Made by a program: the position numbers and the translations under genes
In this document: positions 34,578-43,215 of the stretch, piece by piece
Layout: each line of letters starts with the position of its first letter
How positions within the stretch are numbered: position 1 is the stretch's first letter
Assembly (NCBI GenBank): GCA_017519885.1
Contig: JAFWRO010000057.1
Location: 40,644 to 104,643, forward strand
From: Liminaster sp017519885
Lineage (GTDB): Bacteria > Bacteroidota > Bacteroidia > Bacteroidales > UBA3663
DNA: 64,000 nucleotides
Direction: 5' to 3'
Notes under the pieces: generated by a model
What the model was told of the DNA's origin: nothing
Databases searched by the model: none
The model's input: only the letters and a program-made list of their open reading frames with translations

Positions 34578-35534
34578 ATGCTTGACACAATTAAAATAAT
34601 ACGCGCGAAGTTGTCGCAGGTGGTCGATTCCCAGGGTTTGCCGCTTTACGACGAGCGTGAAGTGCGTGCACTCGCCGACCTTTTGCTCGAGGAAGTGTGC
34701 GGCATCACGCGCACCGATCGTCTCATGCATCCCGAGCACATCCTCGCTGCCGAAGACCGTACGCGGCTCTCGTCCATCGTCGCTCAAATGGAACAGGGTG
34801 TTCCCGTCCAGCAGGCCTTGGGATATGCATGGTTCTATGGCATGCGTTTCGAGGTGAGCCCCGATGTGCTCGTTCCTCGGCCCGAAACTGCCGAACTCGT
34901 TGATTGGATTGTTACCGATTTGCGTTCGCGCCCAACGTCGTCATCCGATGTTTCCTCGCCTGTTTCGAAGCCCCTCACCATCTGCGATATCGGCACCGGA
35001 TCGGGTTGCATCGCCATCAGTCTTGCACGTTGCTTCGAGGATGCAAGAGTCCTCGCTATCGACGTTTCTTCGGCTGCTTTGAACATCGCTCGCCGCAATG
35101 CCTGTCAACAAAATGTTGATAACTTGCAATTCGCTAAAATAGATATACTTGAATATGTTGAAAACTTGGATTCAAACATAGAAAATACCTCCAAAAACAA
35201 TACTTTTCCACAGGGTTATCAACATCTCGATATCATCGTCAGCAACCCGCCTTATGTCTGCCGAAATGAGGCTGCCCAGATGTCCGAAATCGTTCTGGAA
35301 CATGAACCCGAAGTTGCCCTTTTCGTGCCTGACGACGACCCGCTCCTATTTTATCGTGCGATTGCCCGTTTGGGTCAAAAGCACTTGAAGAAAGGAGGTT
35401 TTCTTTATTTCGAGATCAATGCTGCTTTTGGTGAAGCCACGTGCCAGTTGCTTGGCCAGATGGGTTATCGCAATGTCGAGCTGCGTCGCGACATCACAGG
35501 CCGCGATCGTATGGTGAAAGCCCTCTATAGTTGA
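34578..35534 (+). CDS. prmC: Peptide chain release factor N5-glutamine methyltransferase
   Basis: Methylates the GGQ glutamine of release factors RF1 and RF2, using S-adenosylmethionine. It has 318 residues, longer than the usual 280 or so because of an insert near 190-215 (NIENTSKNNTFPQG), which is AT-rich compared with the rest of the gene. The helical N-terminal substrate domain is followed by VLVPRPETAELVDW, the SAM motif DIGTGSGCIAISLA and the catalytic SNPPYV. The start agrees with the family's N-terminal length. It heads a short run with recX and comF on the plus strand. Confidence 0.95.
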   Translation: MLDTIKIIRAKLSQVVDSQGLPLYDEREVRALADLLLEEVCGITRTDRLMHPEHILAAEDRTRLSSIVAQMEQGVPVQQALGYAWFYGMRFEVSPDVLVPRPETAELVDWIVTDLRSRPTSSSDVSSPVSKPLTICDIGTGSGCIAISLARCFEDARVLAIDVSSAALNIARRNACQQNVDNLQFAKIDILEYVENLDSNIENTSKNNTFPQGYQHLDIIVSNPPYVCRNEAAQMSEIVLEHEPEVALFVPDDDPLLFYRAIARLGQKHLKKGGFLYFEINAAFGEATCQLLGQMGYRNVELRRDITGRDRMVKALYS

Positions 35535-35616
35535 TTGCTGCCCACTTCCCCTTTCGGTTGCGACCTACTTTCATTGTTAATTATTATTTGTTTATTTTTT
35601 ATTTCTCTTGTCAATT

Positions 35617-36087
35617 ATGAAATTGACTTACGATCAAGCCCTCAATCGTGCTGCCGCTCTCTGCAGCCAGAGCGAACGCTGTCCTGACGACATCTTCACA
35701 AGGGCACAATCCTGGGGCCTTACTGAGCCGGAGGCTGCCCGTTTAGTGGGGTATCTGACGAGCGAAGGGTTCCTCGATGAGGCACGTTTTGCCCGTGCCT
35801 TCGTGAATGACAAGTTTCGCTTTGAACAGTGGGGTAGAGTCAAGATAAGATACGCCCTTCGAGCCAAGGGCATCGACGATGGCCTCATCGACGAGGCTCT
35901 CGACGAGAAGATTGATCCCGACGAATATATTGCCACCTGTAGCGACCTTTTGATCAAGAAGATGCGCACTCTCGACCTTCCCCTTTCGCCTGCCGATAGT
36001 GCCCGTCTCCTTCGCTTTGCCGCCCAGCGTGGCTTCGAATCCTATATTATCTCGAAGGCTCTTCATAACCTTTCAGACCCCTCTTAA
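35617..36087 (+). CDS. recX: RecX-family regulatory protein
   Basis: 156 residues from the ATG at 35617 (MKLTYDQALNRAA); a TTG three codons earlier is less likely. It has the three-helix repeats of RecX: LGYL-like SEGFLDEARFARAFVNDK, the conserved WGRVKIRYALRAKGI and a C-terminal repeat ending in FAAQRGFESYIISKAL. RecX caps and restrains RecA filaments. Its last codons lie within a 9-bp-period repeat that continues to the comF start. Confidence 0.9.
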   Translation: MKLTYDQALNRAAALCSQSERCPDDIFTRAQSWGLTEPEAARLVGYLTSEGFLDEARFARAFVNDKFRFEQWGRVKIRYALRAKGIDDGLIDEALDEKIDPDEYIATCSDLLIKKMRTLDLPLSPADSARLLRFAAQRGFESYIISKALHNLSDPS

Positions 36088-36123
36088 CCTTTCGAACCCT
36101 TCGAATCTTTCATAACCCTTTCG
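36062..36123. repeat. 9-bp-period TTCGAA repeat overlapping recX 3' end and reaching comF
   Basis: Seven steps of 9 bp, with variants TTCATAACC, TTTCAGACC and TTCGAACCC. The first three encode the end of RecX; the rest fill the spacer up to the comF start codon. Confidence 0.75.
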
Positions 36124-36816
36124 ATGCTCTCCCTGATTCTCCCCCGTCGATGTCCCTATTGCGACAGCACGTTGCTGCCGGAGGAAGAGGGCGTGTGCCT
36201 GCGCTGTATGCCCCTTTTGCCCAGGGTGCATGCCGAGCAGCCCAACAACGACGTTGAGCGCCGTCTTTTCGGACGATTCCCCTTCGAGCACGCAACGTCG
36301 TTCTGCTATTATGGGCAAAAGGAACCCTTTGGCAACATCATTCGTCAGTCGAAGTTCCACGATCGCCCTTGGTTGAACGCTTGGGCAACGCGACTTTTCG
36401 TGCAGGAATTGCAGTTGGCGGCCGATGAAAGAGGAGGAGAGGGCTGGCCTTACGACATTGACGTCATTGTTCCTGTTCCGCTCCATCCATTCCGCTCACT
36501 ATGGCGTGGCTACAACCAGTGTGCAGGTATTGTCGAAGTGTTGAAGCAGGCGTGGCATTTGCCTTTGGAGACGCATTGTCTTTACAAGCGTCGGTACACG
36601 TGCTCACAGGTTGGGCTGTCAAGTCACGAGAGGTTTTGGAATGTGACCAACTCCTTCGGCGTGCGTCATCCTGAGCGCCTCGCTTCGCGACATGTACTCA
36701 TTGTCGATGATGTGCTCACCACGGGCTCAACGATGGTGGCGGCTGCCGATGCCCTGCTCCAGGCGGTGCCCGATGTTCGCGTCAGTGTCCTAACGCTCGC
36801 CTTTGCAAGAGGTTAG
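36124..36816 (+). CDS. ComF-family phosphoribosyltransferase-like protein
   Basis: 230 residues. An N-terminal zinc-finger pair (CPYCDSTLLPEEEGVCLRC, four Cys at about 10, 13, 28 and 31) is followed by a PRTase fold: DVIVPVPLHPFRSLWRGYNQ, then SSHERFWNVTNSF, and the PRPP loop VLIVDDVLTTGSTM. ComF proteins support DNA uptake in naturally competent bacteria. In Bacteroidota the role is less clear, and it might be DNA repair or nucleotide salvage. It lies in a plus-strand run after recX. Confidence 0.92.
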   Translation: MLSLILPRRCPYCDSTLLPEEEGVCLRCMPLLPRVHAEQPNNDVERRLFGRFPFEHATSFCYYGQKEPFGNIIRQSKFHDRPWLNAWATRLFVQELQLAADERGGEGWPYDIDVIVPVPLHPFRSLWRGYNQCAGIVEVLKQAWHLPLETHCLYKRRYTCSQVGLSSHERFWNVTNSFGVRHPERLASRHVLIVDDVLTTGSTMVAAADALLQAVPDVRVSVLTLAFARG

Positions 36817-36886
36817 TCATTGCCCCCTCAAAATGTCATTTCTCTCCCGAAATGCCCTTTTTTGTGCCCATTTATATTTTTTTAGT

Positions 36887-36896
36887 TGTACGTACA
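36887..36896. other. Short palindrome upstream of pyrE
   Basis: TGTACGTACA, about 24 bp upstream of the pyrE -7 box. It sits among three imperfect direct repeats of the type AAATGTCATTT (36832, 36850, 36900). It is a candidate regulatory site, weakly supported. Confidence 0.3.
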
Positions 36897-36919
36897 CGCG
36901 AAATGTCATTTTTTTACGT

Positions 36920-36927
36920 TACATTTG
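36920..36927 (+). promoter_or_regulatory. -7 promoter box of pyrE
   Basis: TACATTTG fits TAnnTTTG and gives a leader of about 33 nt. No TTTG box is found at the normal spacing. Confidence 0.5.
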
Positions 36928-36965
36928 CAAACCTATAGCAAAACAATCAATATTCAAACATAGAT

Positions 36966-37601
36966 ATGAAAACTATTGAACGTCTCGTAGCTGAAAAGCT
37001 CATGGCCATCAAGGCCGTCAAGTTGCAGCCCACTCAGCCCTTCACTTGGGCATCTGGTTGGCATTCACCCATCTATTGCGACAATCGCAAGACCCTCGCC
37101 TTCCCCGACATCCGCACCATCATCAAGACGGGTCTCGTCAGCGCTGTTCAGCACATCTATGGCGACAAGGTCGATGCCATCGCAGGTGTGGCCACCGGAG
37201 CCATTGCACAGGGTGCCCTCGTTGCCGATGCTCTCGGCGTACCCTTCGTCTATGTGCGTTCTGCTCCCAAGGACCATGGTATGGGCAACCTCATCGAAGG
37301 TCAGATTGAGGAGGGTTGGAACGTTGTTGTCATCGAGGACCTCATCTCCACCGGTGGCTCCAGCCTCAAGGCTGTCGCAGCACTCCGTCAGGCTAATGTC
37401 AACGTGCTGGGTATGGTGGCCATCTTCACCTATCAGTTCCCGCAGGCCCAGCAGGCATTCGAGGAGGCTGGTGTCGAGCTGACCACTCTTTCCAACTACA
37501 CCGAGCTCGTCGCCGAAGCCGCCGAACAGGGCTACATCAAGCCCAGCGACATCGAGGTCCTCAAGCTCTGGCGCGCCAATCCCAGCGAATGGGGCCGCTA
37601 A
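36966..37601 (+). CDS. pyrE: Orotate phosphoribosyltransferase
   Basis: Pyrimidine biosynthesis: orotate plus PRPP to orotidine 5'-phosphate. 211 residues, the usual length. It shows FTWASGWHSPIYCDNR, the Lys-containing loop YVRSAPKDHGMGN, and the PRPP-binding motif VVVIEDLISTGGSS (about 120-133). It has its own promoter box and is followed by a perfect palindrome element. Confidence 0.96.
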   Translation: MKTIERLVAEKLMAIKAVKLQPTQPFTWASGWHSPIYCDNRKTLAFPDIRTIIKTGLVSAVQHIYGDKVDAIAGVATGAIAQGALVADALGVPFVYVRSAPKDHGMGNLIEGQIEEGWNVVVIEDLISTGGSSLKAVAALRQANVNVLGMVAIFTYQFPQAQQAFEEAGVELTTLSNYTELVAEAAEQGYIKPSDIEVLKLWRANPSEWGR

Positions 37602-37653
37602 CCAGCTTTGCTTCACCCGGGTCCCGTGCCCTTCTCAGCCACGTGTTTTTCTC

Positions 37654-37673
37654 AGCAGCCAAGCTTGGCTGCT
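37654..37673. repeat. 20-bp palindromic intergenic element, copy 1
   Basis: A perfect palindrome, AGCAGCCAAGCTTGGCTGCT, preceded by GTGTTTTTCTC and followed by TCCTAACCCCATAA. It shares core and flanks with copies at 40061-40078 and 41705-41724. Confidence 0.8.
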
Positions 37674-37708
37674 TCCTAACCCCATAATAACCCTCATTCC
37701 TCATCCCT

Positions 37709-38170
37709 ATGTCTAAATATCAAAGCGAGGTAAAGATCATCCCCGCATCACAATACCAGGTTTGGAACCGCATCAGCGACCTGTCGCAGTTCCAGACTAT
37801 GAAGGACAACATGTCCCCCGAAATGAAAGAAGCCCTCAAGGCAAAGATCGCCGAGCAGGGCGGCGGTAAGATTACCCTGAGCGACCTGTCGTTCACGCGC
37901 GACACCGCCCTCTTCAAGGTTAATGGTATGCAGATCGGTCTCGGCGTCGTCGATCGTGAGGAACCCATGAAGTGCGTCAAGTTCCAGGCCGACCAGAGCC
38001 CCGTTGACGTTACCCTCTGGATTCAGCTCCTCCCCAAGTCGCCCTACGAGACACGTTGCCGCGTCACCGTCGATGTCGATATCCCCTTCTTCCTCAAGCC
38101 GATGGTTGGCAAGAAGCTCGATGGCGTCGCCGATCAGCTTGCCGAGATGCTCACCAAGATTCCCTATTAA
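37709..38170 (+). CDS. SRPBCC-fold (START/Bet v1-like) protein
   Basis: 153 residues, cytoplasmic. The pattern of a first strand (SEVKIIPASQYQVW), two short helices, a curved sheet (RCRVTVDVDIPFF) and a long C-terminal helix (KKLDGVADQLAEML) fits the SRPBCC lipid/ligand-binding fold. The ligand is unknown. It lies 12 nt upstream of argH and is probably co-transcribed with it, though the functional link is not clear. Confidence 0.8.
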   Translation: MSKYQSEVKIIPASQYQVWNRISDLSQFQTMKDNMSPEMKEALKAKIAEQGGGKITLSDLSFTRDTALFKVNGMQIGLGVVDREEPMKCVKFQADQSPVDVTLWIQLLPKSPYETRCRVTVDVDIPFFLKPMVGKKLDGVADQLAEMLTKIPY

Positions 38171-38182
38171 TTTATCCTTCGA

Positions 38183-39514
38183 ATGAAACTTTGGGAAAAA
38201 TCCGTCCAGGTCGATAAGGACATCGAACGCTATACCATCGGTCGCGACCGCGAGATGGACCTCTATCTCGCCCCCTACGACGTGCTTGGCTCCATGGCGC
38301 ACATCACTATGCTCGAAAGCATCGGCCTGCTCACCCGCGATGAACTCGACATCCTGCTTCGTGAGATGAAGCAGATTTACAGCGATGCCCTCGAAGGCCG
38401 TTTCGTCATCGAAGAAGGCATTGAGGACGTCCATAGCCAGGTGGAACTCATCCTCACGCGCCGCTTGGGCGATATCGGCAAGAAGATCCATTCGGGTCGA
38501 AGCCGCAACGACCAGGTGCTCATCGACCTCAAGCTCTATATGCGCCACGAGATCGAGGCAATCGTCGAGGCCGTCCGAGAGCTCTTCGATATGCTGCAGA
38601 CGCAGTCCGAACGCTATCGCAACGTCCTTATGCCGGGTTATACCCACCTGCAGGTGGCTATGCCCTCCAGTTTTGGCTTGTGGTTCGGCGCCTATGCTGA
38701 GAGCCTCGTCGATGACCTGCAGGTGCTGCAAGGCGCCTATCGTGTAGTCAACCGCAACCCCCTTGGTTCGGCTGCCGGCTACGGGTCGAGTTTCCCGCTG
38801 CGTCGCCAGATGACAACTGACCTGCTGGGCTTCGACTCGATGGCCTACAACGTCGTCTATGCGCAGATGGGACGTGGCAAGACCGAACGCATCGTCGCGC
38901 AGGCTTTGGGCGGCATCGCCGGCACCATTGCCAAACTTGCCTTCGATGCTTGCATGTTCTCGAGCCAGAACTTCGGCTTCATCAAGCTGCACGATGCCTT
39001 CACCACCGGCTCGTCCATCATGCCCCACAAGAAGAACCCCGATGTCTTCGAACTCACACGCGCCAAGTGCAACAAGCTGCAGGGTGTGCCTGAGCAGATT
39101 ATGATGATTACCAACAATCTCCCCTCGGGCTACTTCCGCGACCTGCAGATCATCAAGGAGGTCTTCCTCCCAACTTTCGACGAACTGAAGGACATACTGC
39201 GCATGGTGACGCTCATGATGGAGCACATCACTGTCAACGAGCACATTCTCGACGACCCGCGCTACGACCTGATGTTCTCAGTCGAAGAGGTCAATCGCCT
39301 TGCCTCCGAAGGTATGCCGTTCCGCGATGCCTACAAGAAGGTGGGTCTCGACATCGAAGCCGGACGTTTCACCCCCGTCAAAGAGGTGCATCACACCCAC
39401 GAGGGTTCCATCGGCAATCTCTGCACGGCCGAGATTCGTGCGCTGATGGATCGTGTGCTCGAAGGCTTCAATTTTCAAAAGGCCCATGATGCCATTGCTG
39501 CGCTGGTCGGGTAG
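38183..39514 (+). CDS. argH: Argininosuccinate lyase
   Basis: Last step of arginine synthesis: argininosuccinate to arginine and fumarate. 443 residues, near the usual 440-460. It shows IHSGRSRNDQ, GYTHLQVAMPSSFG with the catalytic His, and the superfamily signature GSSIMPHKKNPD carrying the catalytic Ser. The 3' end overlaps the following lipoprotein gene by 29 nt. No other arginine genes are present nearby. Confidence 0.96.
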   Translation: MKLWEKSVQVDKDIERYTIGRDREMDLYLAPYDVLGSMAHITMLESIGLLTRDELDILLREMKQIYSDALEGRFVIEEGIEDVHSQVELILTRRLGDIGKKIHSGRSRNDQVLIDLKLYMRHEIEAIVEAVRELFDMLQTQSERYRNVLMPGYTHLQVAMPSSFGLWFGAYAESLVDDLQVLQGAYRVVNRNPLGSAAGYGSSFPLRRQMTTDLLGFDSMAYNVVYAQMGRGKTERIVAQALGGIAGTIAKLAFDACMFSSQNFGFIKLHDAFTTGSSIMPHKKNPDVFELTRAKCNKLQGVPEQIMMITNNLPSGYFRDLQIIKEVFLPTFDELKDILRMVTLMMEHITVNEHILDDPRYDLMFSVEEVNRLASEGMPFRDAYKKVGLDIEAGRFTPVKEVHHTHEGSIGNLCTAEIRALMDRVLEGFNFQKAHDAIAALVG

Positions 39515-40037
39515 GAAGCCTTTCGTCCGCGGGCTGTCGTCATTGCGTGGAGTAGTCCTGGGTGGCTTGTCGGCATTCCTCTTCGCTGCTTGTGTCGGCG
39601 TGGAGGCTGTCGAGTCACCTGTCCCTGCCTACAACGTGCACTATAGTTGCAATATCAGCACCATCAATGCTGCCCTCCAGCAGAACGACCTCCCCAATCT
39701 CGATAGCCAGCCCGGCGTCGTCCTGGTCAACAAGTATCAGAACGTTTCCGACAACATCGGTGTCTGCGGCCTGTTGCTCTATCATGCTGCCACCGAAGAT
39801 GTGTTCTACGCCTACGACCTCGCTTGTCCCTACTGTTATCGTCGCGGCGCTGTGTCGGCCATCGGCATGAAGGATCCTTTCGTCGCACGTTGTCCAAGCT
39901 GTGAGTCGGAGTTCGGCGCCGTCCAGTACGGCTCTCCTGCACCCACTGCTGGTCCTGCCAATGCCGAAAACTATCACCTCCGTCAGTATCGCGCACGCCT
40001 CACCACCTACACAACCCTCGTTGTCACCCGCAAATGA
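39486..40037 (+). CDS. Lipoprotein with Rieske-like fold and four-cysteine centre
   Basis: 183 residues from the ATG at 39486, within the 3' end of argH. The signal sequence ends in AFLFAAC with acceptor Cys36. The C-terminal half has CPYC (114-117) and CPSC (136-139) and the run FGAVQYGSP / GPA of Rieske-type proteins. A true Rieske centre uses CxH and CxxH, so all-cysteine ligation suggests a zinc- or rubredoxin-like site (inference). It may belong to the following lipoprotein gene's operon. Confidence 0.72.
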   Translation: MMPLLRWSGRKPFVRGLSSLRGVVLGGLSAFLFAACVGVEAVESPVPAYNVHYSCNISTINAALQQNDLPNLDSQPGVVLVNKYQNVSDNIGVCGLLLYHAATEDVFYAYDLACPYCYRRGAVSAIGMKDPFVARCPSCESEFGAVQYGSPAPTAGPANAENYHLRQYRARLTTYTTLVVTRK

Positions 40038-40060
40038 CGTGCGTTCCCTTTGTCTTTTCC

Positions 40061-40078
40061 GCAGCCAAGCTTGGCTGC
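40061..40078. repeat. Palindromic intergenic element, copy 2
   Basis: GCAGCCAAGCTTGGCTGC, perfectly palindromic, in the spacer between the two lipoprotein genes; same core as copy 1. Confidence 0.75.
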
Positions 40079-40093
40079 TACTTTTGAACACCT

Positions 40094-41641
40094 ATGCGCT
40101 CCCTCCTCATAGTTATCCTCTTCCTCGCTTTGGCCACCATCGCCTCGTGCAGCGACGACATCCTCACCGATGCCGGCGCACAGCCGTCGTTCGAGCTCAA
40201 CGACAGCGACTGCTACAACCTTGGCGTGCTGCTCACGGGACACAACACGGCTACGCAGAAACTGATGCTCTACAACCGTCAGAAGGGTGAACTCTCCCTT
40301 TCAAGCATCTGCCTGCGCGGAGGCGATAGCAGCATCTTCCGTATCAATGTCGATGGGATGGCAGGCACTGACTTCATCAATCCCGACTTTCTGCACATCG
40401 CCCAGGGCGATTCACTCTACATCCTTGTCGAAGCCACATTCGCAGGACGGCAGGACGAGCGTGACGTCGTTCGTGAGGACTTTCTCGACATCGTCTGCAA
40501 TGGTCGAACGCAAAGCATACGTCTCGTTGTCACCACGCGTGACGTGGAGGAACTCCTGAACGACACCATCCGTAGCGACACCACGTGGCTAGCCGAAGGC
40601 ATCGACAAACTGATCTATGGCGCATTTGCCATTAACCCAGGAGTGACACTCACTGTTCAACCTGGTGTCACGCTCTATCTCCACGACCATGCTTCCATCG
40701 AGGTCTATGGCACGCTGCGTCTCGAAGGTTCGCTCGAGCAGCCCGTCTCCCTTTTGGGCGACCGCACCGACAGGATTTTCGACAACCTTTACTATCGTGA
40801 TATGTCGGCACAATGGGGAGGCATCAACATCTATCCGGGCAGCACAGGCAACCTCTTCCAGTACGCCGAGATTCGAGGGATGACCACAGGCATCGTTGTT
40901 CATCAGGACTCCACCGACACGCATTTCCTTGCCGAAGCCCCCGAGGGCATCGTTGTCCCGGGTGATCCCAAGCGCTATGCTTACGGACCCGACTTCCTGA
41001 GCGACGAGCGTCAGCAGCTCATCATCCGCAATTCGCTTATCATGAACTCCGACTCGTCGCTCATTGCTGCAACCAACAGCAATATGATTGTCGAGAACTC
41101 GTGCCTGATGAACTCGGCAGGAGCCCTGCTCGAACTGGCGGGTGGTGCCTATGACGTCACACACTGCACCTTGGCCAACTACAATTATTGGGCAGCCTTC
41201 TCGAGGTGCGATGTCGTCATGCGTAACTATCAGGCGCCCTCCGACTCGACGCGTCTTTGGTGTCCGCTCTATCGGTGCAACTTCACGAACTCCATTATCT
41301 ACGGCAATTCAGGCATGGACCCCAACATCGATGCCAATGGCTACACGGCTTTCGTCGATGAGGCGGGTGTGCGTGTCGATAGCATCTACAACTATCGCCT
41401 CGACCATTGCCTGGTGCACTCCACCTCGGGCTTCGACGACGACGATTGCATCGCCATCATTTGGGATGCTGATCCGCTCTACCTGCTTGTCGATATGCCC
41501 AACTACATCTGCGACCCGCATCTTCAGGCTGAGTCCCCCTGCATCGCCGTAGGTGAGCCGCGCACCGTCGTCCGTCTTCCCCTCGACCGCGATGGCCATC
41601 TCCGCGCTCCACAGCCCTCCATGGGCTGCTATGAGCCGTAG
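40094..41641 (+). CDS. Lipoprotein with parallel beta-helix (pectin-lyase-like) region
   Basis: 515 residues with a lipoprotein signal (LALATIASC, acceptor Cys19). The first 150 residues look Ig-like. The rest shows ladder repeats: GVTLTVQPGVTLYLHDHASI, then IEVYGTLRLEGSLEQPVSL, and later LIIRNSLIMNSDSSLIAATN, the pattern of a right-handed beta-helix. The C-terminus DRDGHLRAPQPSMGCYEP is the common end of secreted Bacteroidales right-handed-helix proteins. No catalytic residues are recognised. It is probably surface exposed and of unknown function. Confidence 0.8.
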   Translation: MRSLLIVILFLALATIASCSDDILTDAGAQPSFELNDSDCYNLGVLLTGHNTATQKLMLYNRQKGELSLSSICLRGGDSSIFRINVDGMAGTDFINPDFLHIAQGDSLYILVEATFAGRQDERDVVREDFLDIVCNGRTQSIRLVVTTRDVEELLNDTIRSDTTWLAEGIDKLIYGAFAINPGVTLTVQPGVTLYLHDHASIEVYGTLRLEGSLEQPVSLLGDRTDRIFDNLYYRDMSAQWGGINIYPGSTGNLFQYAEIRGMTTGIVVHQDSTDTHFLAEAPEGIVVPGDPKRYAYGPDFLSDERQQLIIRNSLIMNSDSSLIAATNSNMIVENSCLMNSAGALLELAGGAYDVTHCTLANYNYWAAFSRCDVVMRNYQAPSDSTRLWCPLYRCNFTNSIIYGNSGMDPNIDANGYTAFVDEAGVRVDSIYNYRLDHCLVHSTSGFDDDDCIAIIWDADPLYLLVDMPNYICDPHLQAESPCIAVGEPRTVVRLPLDRDGHLRAPQPSMGCYEP

Positions 41642-41704
41642 AAGGCCGGCCTCGAAAGGGCGCCCCTTTTCCCCGAAAGGCCCCCCTTCCCCCGTGTTTT
41701 AGTC

Positions 41705-41724
41705 AGCAGCCATTCATGGCTGCT
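41705..41724. repeat. Palindromic intergenic element, copy 3
   Basis: AGCAGCCATTCATGGCTGCT: the 7-bp arms are identical to copy 1 but the centre differs (ATTCAT for AAGCTT). The flanks GTGTTTTAGTC and TCTTAACCCCACATAA resemble copy 1. Confidence 0.78.
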
Positions 41725-41771
41725 TCTTAACCCCACATAACCCCCACTATCCCCCTTCTAATTCTCTTCCC

Positions 41772-43187
41772 ATGTTCCCTACTCAAACCTACATCGAGCG
41801 CCGTCAGCGCTTGCAGCAGACCCTTGGCGGTGGCCTTGTCCTTATGCTGGGCAACGGCATTGCCTCCTATAACTACCCCGATAACAACTATCCGTTCCGT
41901 CAGGACTCCACGTTCCTCTACTTCTTTGGCCTCGATTGTGAAGGTCTGGCCGCCATCATCGACATCGACAACGACCAGACCATCGTCTTCGGTGACGAAC
42001 TCACCATCGACGACATCATCTGGTCGGGTGTGCAGCCTACTTTGTCCGAGCGCAGTCTGGCCGTGGGCGTCGCCGAGACGCGTCCTATGTCCACTCTCAG
42101 CAAGTATATCGAACTTGCCCTCGAGAAACGGCAGCCCATACACTTCGTGCCGCCCTATCGCGGTCACACCATACTATGGCTCGAGCAGTTGCTCGGCACC
42201 AAAGTCAGCACCAAACCCGGCGACGCCTTCCTCAAGGGAATGCCTGTGGCCACGCCCAGCCTCGAACTCTGCTACAACATTGCCGATATGCGCAACCACA
42301 AGAGTGCTGAGGAACTCGAGCAGCTGGCCGAGGCTGTCGATATCACCGTGACGATGCACGAGACGGCCATCCGCCTCGTCCAGCCCGGTATGAACGAGAA
42401 GGACATCGCAGCCGCCATCGGCGAGGTGTGCCAGCGTCTGGGCTACTTCTTCTCGTTCCCCACCATCTGCACCAGCCATGGCGAGACACTCCATAACCAC
42501 GGCTACATTCACCAGTTGCACGAGGGCGACATGCTCCTGCTCGATGCCGGTGCCGAGAATGCCATGCACTATGCGGGCGACTGCACCACCACCATGCCCG
42601 TGGGACGTGAGTTCACCGAGCGGCAGAAGGCCGTCTATCGCATCCTCATCGACACCTACGAGAAGGCAGCAGCCTCGCTTCGCCCCGGCATCACCTATCG
42701 CGAGTGCCACGTGGCTGCTTGGGCCAACATCGCTGCCGGTCTCAAGGAGCTTGGCATCGTGAAGGGTGACCCGATGGAAGCTGTCGAGGCAGGCGCCGTA
42801 GCTATGTTCATGCCTCACGGCCTTGGCCATATGATGGGCCTCGACGTGCACGACATGGAGAACTACGGCGAGGTGCACGTAGGTTATCCGCGCGGCGCGC
42901 AGAAGGATCCGCGCTTCGGCTTCGCCTCGCTGCGTCTGGGTCGTATGCTCGAACCCGGCTTTGTCTTCACCGTCGAGCCCGGCATCTACTTCATTCCCGA
43001 CCTCATCGACCAGTGGAAGGCAGCAGGCAAGTTCGCCGATTTCATCTGCTACGACGAGCTCCTGAAGTGGCGCGACTTCGGTGGCATGCGCAACGAGGAG
43101 GATTACCTCATCACTCCCGATGGCGCCCGTCGTGTAGGCCGCAAGAAGCCATATACCCTCGACGAAATTGCAGCGCTTCGCGTCTGA
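41772..43187 (+). CDS. Xaa-Pro aminopeptidase-type M24 metallopeptidase
   Basis: 471 residues. The N-terminal creatinase-like domain (to about 175) is followed by a pita-bread catalytic domain with the two-metal site: DAGAENAMHYAGDCTTTMPV (both Asp), GHGLGHMMGLDVHD (His), VFTVEPGIYF (Glu) and a second Glu near NEEDYLI. It removes N-terminal residues preceding proline in the cytosol. It has no signal peptide. The gene is isolated; the start is chosen at MFPTQTYIERRQRL, matching the family. Confidence 0.93.
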   Translation: MFPTQTYIERRQRLQQTLGGGLVLMLGNGIASYNYPDNNYPFRQDSTFLYFFGLDCEGLAAIIDIDNDQTIVFGDELTIDDIIWSGVQPTLSERSLAVGVAETRPMSTLSKYIELALEKRQPIHFVPPYRGHTILWLEQLLGTKVSTKPGDAFLKGMPVATPSLELCYNIADMRNHKSAEELEQLAEAVDITVTMHETAIRLVQPGMNEKDIAAAIGEVCQRLGYFFSFPTICTSHGETLHNHGYIHQLHEGDMLLLDAGAENAMHYAGDCTTTMPVGREFTERQKAVYRILIDTYEKAAASLRPGITYRECHVAAWANIAAGLKELGIVKGDPMEAVEAGAVAMFMPHGLGHMMGLDVHDMENYGEVHVGYPRGAQKDPRFGFASLRLGRMLEPGFVFTVEPGIYFIPDLIDQWKAAGKFADFICYDELLKWRDFGGMRNEEDYLITPDGARRVGRKKPYTLDEIAALRV

Positions 43188-43215
43188 TCGAGTGATAATC
43201 TATCTCAAATCGCTG

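Noticed and set aside
37748..39244. 498-codon open frame antisense to argH and the SRPBCC gene
   Set aside because: It covers two well-identified genes on the other strand and crosses their intergenic gap; no domain is recognisable in it.
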